In this document: piece by piece, positions 28,301-34,792 of the stretch
Layout of the letters: the number at the start of each line of letters is the position of its first letter
Numbering within the stretch: the stretch's first letter is position 1
IMG/VR virus record: IMGVR_UViG_3300037508_000925
Span: 1-45,068 of that record
Reading direction: 5' to 3' (one strand)
DNA length: 45,068 bases
Source: a virus
The notes under the pieces: generated by a model
What the model was told of the DNA's origin: nothing
Databases searched by the model: none
What the model saw: only the letters and a program-made list of their open reading frames with translations
Position numbers and translations under genes: made by a program

Positions 28301-30489
28301 CAGTTGCGGGTGTTACTACTGTAGGATCTCTGTTCTTTACCTCTCTGGGTGGTAGTGCTGGAGCAACTTTACCATCAATTATTAACACAGATATTACAGT
28401 TTCTGGTGTTGCAACATTTAGTGGTTCTGATAATAATATTCAACAAACTGCTGGCACTGCTGCATTAAACAGACTTACTGTTACTGGAATATCTACATTT
28501 TCAAATGCAATTAGTGTTACAGGAACAATTACAGGCACAACTCTTGCTGGTAATTTAAATAATGCTCTAACAATTTCTTCTCCTCTTACAGGAACTTCTT
28601 ACAATAACTCTGCCGCTGTTACCTTAGGTATCAATGCTACCAGTGCCAATACAGCAAACTATGTTGTTCAGCGTGGTGCATCTGGTGAATTTACCGCTGG
28701 AGCAATCACAGCAACTGGATTAACACTCAATGGCGGTGGTTCAACAACTTCTGCACAATTAACATTCAGTGGGACAACAAATAATTGGATTACATTTGGC
28801 GCTACTGGTGTTGCTGCTCCTGCATTTACAACAAGAAGTCTTGGTACAAAAGTCGTTTATTTCACTGGTCTCAGCGGATCTAGTGCAGACTATGCAGCAG
28901 GTATTGAAAGTAGTACATTATGGTATTCAGTTCCAACTACCTCCCAACAATTTAGATGGTACGGAGGAACAACTCTTGCTGCTACCTTAACAGGTGCTGG
29001 CGTATTCACTGCAGTTGGAACAGTTCAAGGTACAAGATTAATTTCCACGATTGCAACAGGTACTGCTCCATTAACAGTTACTTCAACCACTCAAGTTTCC
29101 AATCTTAACGCTTCACTTCTTGAAGGTTATGCAACAGCAACCGCAAATACTGGAAATACTATTGTAAGACGTGATGCTTCTGGTAACTTTACTGCTGGTA
29201 CTATTACTTCTTCACAATTAACATGCACTGGAAACATATTACAAACTACGGGAGGGTCTTTCCATAGAATTGCATATACCTCGGCAGATAATAGTTATTC
29301 TGCAACAATGTGGTGGAATGGACTTGTTCTTGGAAATAACGGAACCAATTTTATTGTTGCTGGCAGAACAAATGGAGGTGGTTCACTTGCTTTCTATGTT
29401 AATAATACATCAGATCTTACAAGTAATACAACTCCAGGTGGAACACTTGCATTAACATTAGCAAGTACAGGAGCTGCTACATTTGGTTCCACGGTTTCTG
29501 CTACTACTTATACTTCTACAGTTGCAACAGGCACTGCTCCATTAACAGTTACCTCCACAACTCAGGTTACAAACCTGAATGCACAATATCTTAATGGGTT
29601 GTTATCAGCAACAGCAAATACGGCAAATACAATTGTTTCTCGTAATGCTTCTGGTAACTTCAGTGCTGGTACAATTACTGCTACATCATTCTCTGGCTCT
29701 CTTGCCAACACATTAACTTTAAATACATCTGGAACTGGTCTTTCTGGTTCTACTACATTTAATAACTCTGGAGCTGCTACATTTACTGTAACATCCAATG
29801 CAACTTCAGCAAATACTGGTTCAGCGATTGTTGCTCGTGATGCCTCTGGTAACTTTAGTGCTGGTACAATTACTGCAACATTGAGTGGAACTGCAAGTAA
29901 TGTTACAAGCATCTCTAGCGCAACTGGTGGTTCTTATACCTGGACATCAACAAACTACTTCCGATCAAACCTAGGATCGACATCAGGATCCCTCAGCGAT
30001 CCCCCACTACAAGCATATTCCACTGGAAGTAATGCTGCCTTCATGTCTTTCCATCGTGGTGGAAGTTTTGCAGTTAACATGGGTCTTGACTCTGATAACG
30101 TCTTGAGAATTGGTGGATGGTCTGCATCTGCAAACCGTTTCCAACTTGATATGAGTGGTAATGGTACTTTTGCGGGTACAGTTACTGCAAACTCTGATAT
30201 AAGACTTAAGAAAAATATTTTCACAATTGAAAATGCTCTTGATAAAGTTCTTAATCTTCGTGGTGTTGAATTTGATCGAATTGATTCTGGTGAACACCAA
30301 ATGGGTGTTGTTGCACAAGAAATTGAAGAAGTCATTCCATTCCTTGTACGCGAAGACAATACTGGAACTAAATCTGTTGCTTATGCTAATATGGTTGGTC
30401 TTTTAATTGAAGCAATTAAAGAGCAAAATGTCCTTATAAATAATTTACAGACTGAGGTAAAACTCTTAAAAACAAAATTAGGAGAATAA
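22384..30489 (+). CDS. Giant tail-fibre protein with S74 chaperone (2701 aa)
   Basis: The start is a TTG at 22384 (MADQNFRVKHGISIDTNR), preceded by AAGGGGATAG as ribosome site; no ATG or GTG is better placed. Residues about 118-150 (ENRYYVSSANGSDSFDGRSK, FASIKKAAQ) start the beta-helix module shared with the other giant fibres. The middle holds VSGVATFSGS-NNIQQTAGTAALNRLTV repeats and blocks around DASGNFSAGTITAT. From about residue 2604 there is a Peptidase_S74 chaperone (SDIRLKKNI, then GVVAQEIEEVIPFLV), ending in a coiled coil. It is the longest gene in the window and a main candidate for host binding. Confidence 0.8.
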   Translation: MADQNFRVKHGISIDTNRLVDVNRNINAGVTTFAHTKVTGITTVGIISATNGAGGMGIVTFQSQVAIESGAQRITIAPPSQAAGFVSSYNLTLPAKAGTDGQVLTYGPNGILGFNTNGLYENRYYVSSANGSDSFDGRSKPFASIKKAAQAASFRSFQLPGGRYLDAGNLLALNKEFIKQEVVGFITATYPALIGDPQFGDGTKCRRDTGYIVDAIVYDLSYGGNSKSVEAGLAYWNAGTSYVVGETQETIAAYRYINTLARYVVNNVAISTSYQLPTFATSQSFDLTIAYDATCGTGVSYSADCCADVLSAIGSYVGIVTSIIGIGTTAAPAVTLPSTLSKPIAIIVEAGEYVEDNPILLYEDVAVLGDNLRNTIIRPQNAGKDLFRVRNGCYVTNFAMKDNVDAAGVPLFTFDNAVAYDDPSDALTSRTGYAVKTTPTRITRSPYIQNCSILSFLGANGILVDGSKVTSPNVAIVPEEGENPVAGAQPEFGKSMVAAAFTMVSFGGIGWRVINDGYSQVVSCFQIFCKYGSFAQSGGYLSITNSATNFGLFALRSTGFSQNSFTFDRGRIAATGTSGGLQTLRVVGLGRTDQDLYVTRFFNNALSDLTSNFKPVVTQATLNPAVGVNTVTERITIAGHPFIQGDTVLYIGDENAAPRVVIEGLVSGTQYYLNYIDANTFTLYEDNSFTRLVDLKSSPTGINTFQKGNIEFFASEIVDAHNSYQVIGIATTGGAAQFVSGRQVSQTVTGGTAVGYAVTYNSTTRQLLVSVESSGGIRRFFGVSGGANGQIADHKGSPTSYYTTSVAGVTTYYTIETKIASTPDGTVISGVANLPETYYCHFHRPSIVNSSGHTWEYSGSGTDYNALPQNGGRTDVATEQVFSLGGRVYSSGTNELGDFKVGNFITAFNRTGNIIFNNKVTIGQLDSLRLSLSGGVAIEQFSTDIGLGDNEVGGAANSKVSTQLAVRTFLNNRLGNVIDKTVSTNAIPSAIVQLNATGQINADLIPPKVVNYYRANAGGGRTELVDQIPAINVLQGDTVLEPGQGYVLISDVYGQYLKLSSNTANYKYTNGDTVISAGSAGGAIGIVTAPTSVGYGTTGLVKGVLLNVSITNGGSGYTNPGLYTCVLDASTGIGTSARAAITVGGAGTVTSVDIEYGGRYYANGDIVTINNASLLGGRSGGANFSATVGSSSIETRLYLRLTNNQKFTGSSAFPDYIQDGNAVGVGTSLNLYYQVNFNPTDVTTGGDIDFVNDRIIVGVTTLTDGDPVIYYANGGNVINDLTSGVSYFIKRVGVSSVELYTTYALSTKLDLNTSGTGTHSLVRAGVNTSKDAIIFEKHTFNTGDAVKVSGSAPTGVTTGNFYYIGSKTTNSFTLHDSRADAVASINGATFSAVGLTSSSVGIMTFTYQNVTYNGTVNTSSNLADNYTILASGLIDASNISSGTISPSRLGSGTANSDTFLRGDSVFEKVVKSVGIATTEPISATGSSFDAAPGGVGVNTYYGKVNLSLNRVAATLDTYSTLGVAKFKNSTFGITANGEVTIKSSATGDVDAATLGGQAGAYYLDPNNFTASIPVSKGGTGLSALPPVGSILQGNGTSYDLVTSPTLSGTLTLTGAGNFVAVGAAITNANITGFGTVANLGSTNATISGIATFSGSARSINQTAGTAALNRLTVTGVSTFTGQANYGVLSGTTITNTGTAALTNQTVSGVSTFSGSGNNINCTNGTQVFNRAVFAGITTFLDQVNVGVANYTTATVGGTLTTQNFVVTGVSTVGRLQASDGVTAASVNVSGATTIGTYLQVGSGLNVTGVATFLSNVRLLDNDILSFGNGNDLSIYHDASNSYIDDSGTGDLYIRSNAIRLQKYTGETFATFLADGAATLYYDNGIRFATTIDGTQTTGTDVSDNLRVTGVGTFSGSDNSIQQSAGTAALNRLTVAGVTTFSDNVNISNGNLILSDPDNNLQQTQGTAALNNLTVAGVTTVGSLFFTSLGGSAGATLPSIINTDITVSGVATFSGSDNNIQQTAGTAALNRLTVTGISTFSNAISVTGTITGTTLAGNLNNALTISSPLTGTSYNNSAAVTLGINATSANTANYVVQRGASGEFTAGAITATGLTLNGGGSTTSAQLTFSGTTNNWITFGATGVAAPAFTTRSLGTKVVYFTGLSGSSADYAAGIESSTLWYSVPTTSQQFRWYGGTTLAATLTGAGVFTAVGTVQGTRLISTIATGTAPLTVTSTTQVSNLNASLLEGYATATANTGNTIVRRDASGNFTAGTITSSQLTCTGNILQTTGGSFHRIAYTSADNSYSATMWWNGLVLGNNGTNFIVAGRTNGGGSLAFYVNNTSDLTSNTTPGGTLALTLASTGAATFGSTVSATTYTSTVATGTAPLTVTSTTQVTNLNAQYLNGLLSATANTANTIVSRNASGNFSAGTITATSFSGSLANTLTLNTSGTGLSGSTTFNNSGAATFTVTSNATSANTGSAIVARDASGNFSAGTITATLSGTASNVTSISSATGGSYTWTSTNYFRSNLGSTSGSLSDPPLQAYSTGSNAAFMSFHRGGSFAVNMGLDSDNVLRIGGWSASANRFQLDMSGNGTFAGTVTANSDIRLKKNIFTIENALDKVLNLRGVEFDRIDSGEHQMGVVAQEIEEVIPFLVREDNTGTKSVAYANMVGLLIEAIKEQNVLINNLQTEVKLLKTKLGE

Positions 30490-30490
30490 T

Positions 30491-30664
30491 ATGGCAGTAG
30501 TAATCGGAGCTGGTGGTGGCGCAGTTTTCTTTCAAAATGATACAACTGTTACTGCAGATACCACCGTTGATACTTCAAAAAATTGGGCGAGTGTTGGTCC
30601 AATTACCATCCAATCTGGCGTAACCGTCACAATAAATAGCGGTGCAACTTGGGCTGTATTGTAA
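30491..30664 (+). CDS. Short beta-rich structural peptide (57 aa)
   Basis: Starts one base after the stop of the 2701-aa fibre (MAVVIGAGGGAVFFQNDTT). The remainder alternates Thr/Val strands (VTADTTVDTSKNW, GPITIQSGVTVTINSGATW), a pattern of small beta-helical virion proteins. It stands between the giant fibre and the three tip-chaperone modules and is probably part of the same complex. Function otherwise unknown. Confidence 0.65.
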   Translation: MAVVIGAGGGAVFFQNDTTVTADTTVDTSKNWASVGPITIQSGVTVTINSGATWAVL

Positions 30665-30680
30665 ATAATTAAAAAGAATT

Positions 30681-31235
30681 ATGAGTACTTTAAGAACTAA
30701 TCAAATTCAAACTACTGGCGGAGCAATCTTAGTAGATTCCACAGGTGGAATCATCCAGGTTGTTCAAAGATTGAGCAATGCTTATGGAGAAATTTCAACT
30801 CCAGCAATGCAAAATAATAATAATGATGTTCAAGTTCCTGATTATTATGTTGACATTACCACTAAAAGAACAAATTCTAGAATTTTGGTGATGATGAAAA
30901 ATAAACTATATGGACCAAACCAACAGCACCAATATGTTGATATTAAACGAAGTGTAAGTGGTGGTGGTTTTACAAGTTTGGTTACGACTTATAGAACTGA
31001 TGCGACCATAGATACTTTTTCTGGTATTCACGCAAATGCAGGTGGTGCATTTGAAGGCGACTATTGGACACAAATAATAGACACTCCTAATGTTGCTGCT
31101 GGAACAACATTGAGATATCAACAATTCTATGGATCTTGGGCAGGAGGAATTATGGACTATGGTGGATGGGATACTCTTCAAAATGTCAATGCTCGTGGAT
31201 TAATTGTAATGCAAGCCATGGAAATTGTTGCATAA
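30681..31235 (+). CDS. MSTLR-type fibre-tip-like protein, module 1
   Basis: A 184-aa protein. It begins MSTLRTNQIQTTGG, an N-terminus shared with the genes at 31614 and 32440; at DNA level the first 15 bases are identical in all three. That part probably docks to a common fibre or baseplate site. The remainder is a beta-rich domain with aromatic ends (YWTQIIDTPNV, FYGSWAGGIMDYGGWDTLQ), which differs between the three copies, as expected for the receptor-facing part. It is followed at once by a small chaperone-like gene. The adhesin role is inferred. Confidence 0.6.
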   Translation: MSTLRTNQIQTTGGAILVDSTGGIIQVVQRLSNAYGEISTPAMQNNNNDVQVPDYYVDITTKRTNSRILVMMKNKLYGPNQQHQYVDIKRSVSGGGFTSLVTTYRTDATIDTFSGIHANAGGAFEGDYWTQIIDTPNVAAGTTLRYQQFYGSWAGGIMDYGGWDTLQNVNARGLIVMQAMEIVA

Positions 31236-31248
31236 ACTGGAGGGAACT

Positions 31249-31614
31249 ATGTTAGATTATAATAGAGTTAAAAATAAAGGAGGAAGCGTCTCAATTGGAG
31301 ATGCTCTTCAAAGTTTAAGACCTGGGGCTCTTTGGGCACATCAAGGATCTCTTGAAACTTTAGAGTGGAGAGAGCCTCCTGTTTGGGAAGGTGGGCAAAA
31401 AAGACCAAAAAATGAAGAAATTATAGAAGAACGAAAAAGATTACAAAAACAATATGATAATTATAAGTATAAATTTGATAGAGCAGAGGAATATCCAGAT
31501 TTTTCTGAGTACTTAGATGGTCTTGTAAAAGGAGACACGGAACAAATGCAGGCATATATAGATGCATGTCTTGCAGTAAAAGCAAAATATCCAAAACCAG
31601 AGGGTGTTGAATAA
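31249..31614 (+). CDS. Tail-fibre assembly chaperone-like protein, module 1
   Basis: A 121-aa protein starting at ATG 31249, preceded by a strong GGAGGGA ribosome site; an upstream ATG overlapping the earlier gene lacks one. It has the layout of small phage tail-fibre chaperones: LRPGALWAHQGSLETLEWREP near the N-terminus, a charged helix (EEIIEERKRLQKQY), and a C-terminal YPDFSEYLDGL...VKAKYPKPE block. Its stop overlaps the ATG of module 2. Family assignment rests on this layout and on its place after a tip-like gene. Confidence 0.55.
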   Translation: MLDYNRVKNKGGSVSIGDALQSLRPGALWAHQGSLETLEWREPPVWEGGQKRPKNEEIIEERKRLQKQYDNYKYKFDRAEEYPDFSEYLDGLVKGDTEQMQAYIDACLAVKAKYPKPEGVE

Positions 31615-32081
31615 TGAGTACTTTAAGAGTTGGAGCAGTACAAAATGTCGCAACAACAGGACTTCCTGATGGAGTTAGATTGTTGTATGCCGCAGGTTTT
31701 ACTGGATCAAATAGAACTTTGAATGGAGATAGTGGATGGGTTTCTCATATAAGCGGAAGTTTTTCCCCATCAAAAATATCTAATGTTTTGGTTACTGCAA
31801 CTTTTAGTATGACTTATGAATCAGGTGCTGTACAATCAGTATGTAGACTTTTGGTAGATGGAAATGATTATGGTGGATTTTGTTTTTCTAAACAATCTAC
31901 TGCTAATCAGGGATCAAGTGCTTCTGGAACTTGGCATTTTCCTGCAGTAAATGCAGGGGCTCATACCTATGATCTCCAAGTAAGAAACACTCAAGGTGGC
32001 ACTACTTGTATATTAAATTATTGGGATGCTGGTCTAGGTGACGGCTACTCTAGAGACACAATATTTTTTCTTTATCAATAA
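31614..32081 (+). CDS. MSTLR-type fibre-tip-like protein, module 2
   Basis: A 155-aa protein opening MSTLRVGAVQNVATTG. The first 18 bases are identical to those of module 3. The body (LLYAAGFTGSNRTLNGD, KISNVLVTATFSMTYE, WHFPAVNAGAHTYDLQVRN) is a predicted beta sandwich, different in sequence from modules 1 and 3. It starts inside the stop of the module 1 chaperone, which suggests translational coupling. Confidence 0.6.
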   Translation: MSTLRVGAVQNVATTGLPDGVRLLYAAGFTGSNRTLNGDSGWVSHISGSFSPSKISNVLVTATFSMTYESGAVQSVCRLLVDGNDYGGFCFSKQSTANQGSSASGTWHFPAVNAGAHTYDLQVRNTQGGTTCILNYWDAGLGDGYSRDTIFFLYQ

Positions 32082-32083
32082 CT

Positions 32084-32443
32084 ATGGACAAAATTTTATA
32101 CAACAAAGCAATTCAAAATGTTTTACCCGAAGTTGGGTTTTCAATTGAAGGAACAGATTATTCTACACTAGGATTTAATACTGGTGCGTCTACTTCTGAT
32201 GGGACGGCAATCTATTCTTGGACAAAAGATGAAAATTATTCTGGGCCAACAGAAGAACAAATTCTCGCAGAATATAACAAATTAGCTGCAGAATATGAAT
32301 TAAATCAATATCAAAGAGATCGTGCTGTTGAATATCCATCCATTCAAAATCAATTAGATCTTCTTTACCATAAAGGTTATGACGGATGGAAAGCAGAGAT
32401 AAATAAAATTAAAGAGAAGTATCCAAAATCTGAAGAATTATGA
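32084..32443 (+). CDS. Tail-fibre assembly chaperone-like protein, module 2
   Basis: A 119-aa protein. The N-terminal half (AIQNVLPEVGFSIEGTDYST) and the helix TEEQILAEYNKLAAEYELN are followed by YQRDRAVEYPSIQNQLDLLY and KINKIKEKYPK-type residues, the same closing pattern as the module 1 chaperone (YP-(5)-LD-L and VK/IK-KYP). Its end overlaps module 3 by four bases. Likely helper for folding the neighbouring tip protein. Confidence 0.55.
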   Translation: MDKILYNKAIQNVLPEVGFSIEGTDYSTLGFNTGASTSDGTAIYSWTKDENYSGPTEEQILAEYNKLAAEYELNQYQRDRAVEYPSIQNQLDLLYHKGYDGWKAEINKIKEKYPKSEEL

Positions 32444-32970
32444 GTACTTTAAGAGTTAATAATATACAAAATACTTCTGGACAACCCAATTTGGGGAAAA
32501 TTCTTCAAGTTGTGCGTGCGATACAGCCAGATGTGTTTACTTCTTCAAATGCTGATGGCACATGGCAAGATACGCCAGGAATGTCTGCCACAATTACACC
32601 AAGAAATACTAGCAGTCAAATTATTGTAATGGTAAGTTTAGGAAAAGTTGGAGGATTAAATAATAATGCGTTTAGAATTTTAAGAAATGGAACAGCATGG
32701 GATGTTGGTGTTTCTGCTGGTTCCAGACAAAGAATAAATTTTTCAGATTCCAACCAAGGAAGAGATGCCAACCATAGTGGATCTATGGCTTGGATGTCTG
32801 TAGATAGTCCAGCTACTGCCTCGGCAATTACATATCAATTGCAGCATATGCCAGAAAACGTTAGTGGTCAAGTGTTTAGATTAAACAGATCTTGGAATAA
32901 TACTGATGCTACTCAAGGTTATAATGGATCTGCAGCATCAACAATTGTTTTAATGGAAATCGGAAACTAG
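32440..32970 (+). CDS. MSTLR-type fibre-tip-like protein, module 3
   Basis: A 176-aa protein opening MSTLRVNNIQNTSGQ. The body (GKILQVVRAIQPDVFTSSN, MSATITPRNTSSQIIVMVSL, AFRILRNGTAWDVG, ITYQLQHMPEN) is a beta sandwich of a type common in phage tip proteins. The ITPRNTSSQIIV block recalls ITTKRTNSRILV in module 1, so 1 and 3 may share ancestry beyond the docking end. Confidence 0.6.
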   Translation: MSTLRVNNIQNTSGQPNLGKILQVVRAIQPDVFTSSNADGTWQDTPGMSATITPRNTSSQIIVMVSLGKVGGLNNNAFRILRNGTAWDVGVSAGSRQRINFSDSNQGRDANHSGSMAWMSVDSPATASAITYQLQHMPENVSGQVFRLNRSWNNTDATQGYNGSAASTIVLMEIGN

Positions 32971-32981
32971 GAGATTGTAAA

Positions 32982-33338
32982 ATGGACATTGCACATGCGA
33001 TTTATGCATTATATCCAACCGCAAGATGGTCTTTACTTGGAGATGATTATGATAATTTAGAATGGGATGAAAATAATACTATTCCTAAACCAAGTATAGA
33101 AGAATTAGAATTAAAATTAGAAGAATTAATTGCCGCTGAGCCAATGAAATGGTTGAGAGAGCAAAGAGACAGAAAACTAGTGGAATGTGATTGGACTCAA
33201 GGAGAAGATGTTCCTGATGCAATCAAAACTAAGTGGAGAACTTACAGACAGCAATTAAGAGATTTGCCATCTTTAGTAAGTCCTAGCATAGAAAATGGTG
33301 TTTTAACTGGATTTGATTGGCCCGAAATTCCACAATAA
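32982..33338 (+). CDS. Tail-fibre assembly chaperone-like protein, module 3
   Basis: A 118-aa protein with a GGAGATT ribosome site. It has LYPTARWSLLGDDYDNLEW, a helix PSIEELELKLEELIAAEPM, then RDRKLVECDWTQGEDVPDAIKTKW and YRQQLRDLPS, ending in FDWPEIPQ. The CDWTQ...YRQxLRDLP...WP ending is typical of phage tail-assembly chaperones of the XkdW/DUF4376 kind. It is more classical than those of modules 1 and 2, so this module may have come from a different source. Confidence 0.65.
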   Translation: MDIAHAIYALYPTARWSLLGDDYDNLEWDENNTIPKPSIEELELKLEELIAAEPMKWLREQRDRKLVECDWTQGEDVPDAIKTKWRTYRQQLRDLPSLVSPSIENGVLTGFDWPEIPQ

Positions 33339-33357
33339 AATTTAATTTAAAAAATTT

Positions 33358-33921
33358 ATGAAAATTATTGATTTTATAGGCATTTGGGAAAATGCTTTGT
33401 TTAAAGAAGATTGTGAAAAATTAATACAGCATATTGAAAATACTCAAAAACAAAAATCATTTAATAAATCCACATTAATAAGAAAAGATCTTCATTGTAG
33501 TTTATCTCATGATGAAGATCTTGCTATTAAAATAAATGAAAAACTAAATTATTGTTTAGATGAATATACAAAAGAATACAGTGCTCTATTAGAATCTGAT
33601 TATTCTAATCCAGAAATTAAGTTACAAAAAACAGAACCTTGTGGTGGATATCATGCTTGGCACTGTGAAAATGTAGGAATTAATTTTTGTTTTAGAGGTT
33701 TAGTTTGGATGATTTATCTCAATGATGTTCCTGGAGACGAAGGAGAGACTGAATTTTTATATCAAAAACTTAGAGTTAAACCAGAGCAAGGTAAATTATT
33801 AATTTGGCCCGCAGGATTTACACATACTCATAGAGGAAATCCTGTATATACTCAAAACAAATATATTGCAACAGGTTGGTTTTATTATGCTCCTGAAGGT
33901 GGTATTATAATTCAATCATAA
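33358..33921 (+). CDS. 2OG-Fe(II) dioxygenase
   Basis: A 187-aa protein of the prolyl-hydroxylase-like class, which uses iron, oxygen and 2-oxoglutarate to hydroxylate a substrate. Motifs: GGYHAWHCE with His102 and Glu104 (an HxE in place of HxD), WMIYLNDVPGDEGETEFLYQ in the core, LLIWPAGFTHTHRGNP with the distal His156 or His158, and Lys168 in NKYIATGWF as the likely 2OG anchor. It follows the last tip module after 19 bases and precedes a strong terminator. Substrate unknown; a virion protein or host protein is possible. Confidence 0.8.
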   Translation: MKIIDFIGIWENALFKEDCEKLIQHIENTQKQKSFNKSTLIRKDLHCSLSHDEDLAIKINEKLNYCLDEYTKEYSALLESDYSNPEIKLQKTEPCGGYHAWHCENVGINFCFRGLVWMIYLNDVPGDEGETEFLYQKLRVKPEQGKLLIWPAGFTHTHRGNPVYTQNKYIATGWFYYAPEGGIIIQS

Positions 33922-33947
33922 AAAAGCCCCTCATTTGAGGGGCTTTT
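33922..33947. terminator. Bidirectional intrinsic terminator
   Basis: AAAAGCCCCTC-ATTT-GAGGGGCTTTT is a perfect 11-bp hairpin with A/T ends in both directions. It begins one base after the stop of the dioxygenase gene and ends two bases before the stop of the leftward 54-aa gene, so it closes both convergent units. Confidence 0.93.
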
Positions 33948-33949
33948 GA

Positions 33950-34114
33950 TTACCAACCATGAACTTCTTCATCTTCTTTGATTGAGACAAATACGTTTTC
34001 GTCTCCTTCAAGTTTAAGAAGATCGTGCCAATCGATTTCTTGCGGATCTAGATCATCATAAGCTTCCAGATCAAGCACAATACGATACCGAGTTTTTTGG
34101 ACAAGAGTAGACAT
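33950..34114 (-). CDS. Small acidic protein (54 aa), unknown
   Basis: Reads MSTLVQKTRYRIVLDLEAYD and continues DLDPQEIDWHDLLKLEGDENVFVSIKEDEEV. It is highly acidic and likely one beta-hairpin plus helix. An AGGA ribosome site lies just before the ATG. It is the second gene of the short leftward unit and runs into the shared terminator. Function unknown; acidic early phage peptides often bind host proteins or mimic DNA, which is only a possibility here. Confidence 0.65.
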   Translation of the reverse strand: MSTLVQKTRYRIVLDLEAYDDLDPQEIDWHDLLKLEGDENVFVSIKEDEEVHGW

Positions 34115-34137
34115 GGTGGAATCCTCGTGACTTACCC

Positions 34138-34344
34138 TTATATAGTAGCAGAGTCGTCTGAATCTGTCAAGTCTTCTGGCAAACCGAGATTTTGAAGAAC
34201 TTCCTGCTGCTTAATGTATAATTTCAAATAACTTTTTGCAGCGTTAATAGCCTCATCATGATCTAGTTGATCAATAATTCTTGCTTGAGACTCATATTGA
34301 AACATTCTATCAATTGAATCTAGTTGAATTTTATCTGGGTTCAT
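34138..34344 (-). CDS. Small helical protein (68 aa), unknown
   Basis: MNPDKIQLDSIDRMFQYESQ, then helices rich in Asp, Ala and Leu (DHDEAINAAKSYLKLYIKQQEVLQNL). First gene of the leftward unit, with its promoter at 34389-34417 and a start 45 bases from that promoter's -10. No family recognised. Confidence 0.6.
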   Translation of the reverse strand: MNPDKIQLDSIDRMFQYESQARIIDQLDHDEAINAAKSYLKLYIKQQEVLQNLGLPEDLTDSDDSATI

Positions 34345-34347
34345 GAC

Positions 34348-34376
34348 TTGACACCTATATTAAAGTGTGATAGGAT
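34348..34376 (+). promoter_or_regulatory. Rightward sigma70-type promoter
   Basis: TTGACA (34348-34353), a 17-base spacer and TAGGAT (34371-34376). Predicted start about 34383, with the ATG of the first operon gene at 34399. It drives the operon that contains the nuclease and the Mom-like gene. Confidence 0.75.
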
Positions 34377-34388
34377 GGAAATGTTCAC

Positions 34389-34417
34389 ATCATAACATAT
34401 GGACGGATTTGTGTCAA
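34389..34417 (-). promoter_or_regulatory. Leftward sigma70-type promoter facing the rightward one
   Basis: On the reverse strand, TTGACA (34412-34417), a 17-base spacer and TATGAT (34389-34394, five of six). Predicted start about 34382, next to the start of the rightward promoter. The two polymerase footprints must overlap, so only one can be occupied at a time. The -35 lies within the coding region of the 71-aa gene. Confidence 0.75.
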
Positions 34418-34614
34418 CTACAGGCGAATGGGCAGCTGTTCCGTTCGGAAAAGAATATATGGTTATCTATAAAGGTAGACAAGATTCTGTTCATGCTACC
34501 CTAGAAAAAGCCAAAGAATACATTAAGAAAGCCAAATCAAAAACTGGCACAAAGGGACGCCGTACTGTCAAACGTGCTTCTAAAATAAAAGGACTAGAGC
34601 AATTTATGGAATGA
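34399..34614 (+). CDS. Small basic protein (71 aa), unknown
   Basis: MDGFVSTTGEWAAVPFGKEY, a small beta part (MVIYKGRQDSVHATLEKAKEYI), then a strongly basic tail (KKAKSKTGTKGRRTVKRASK). The tail suggests nucleic-acid binding. First gene of the nuclease operon. No Shine-Dalgarno is obvious; the leader is only about 16 bases. Confidence 0.6.
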   Translation: MDGFVSTTGEWAAVPFGKEYMVIYKGRQDSVHATLEKAKEYIKKAKSKTGTKGRRTVKRASKIKGLEQFME

Positions 34615-34618
34615 TGCA

Positions 34619-34792
34619 ATGGATTTTACTGAACAGGAATGCGATTATTTACTTGACGCATTAAAAGGTTACATTAGAACCTGTAGAGAATGGAATTGTG
34701 GAGACGAATTTGACGTAGATACAAAACCATATTCTAAACTGGTTAAAAAAATTGCTGATTATTCCCTCAAAACATTTTATGAATCAAACTGA
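34619..34792 (+). CDS. Small protein (57 aa), unknown
   Basis: MDFTEQECDYLLDALKGYIR, then TCREWNCGDEFDVDTKPYSK and a helix KLVKKIADYSLKTF. Three Cys are present but not in a zinc-finger layout. It overlaps the nuclease gene by 14 bases. Function unknown. Confidence 0.6.
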   Translation: MDFTEQECDYLLDALKGYIRTCREWNCGDEFDVDTKPYSKLVKKIADYSLKTFYESN

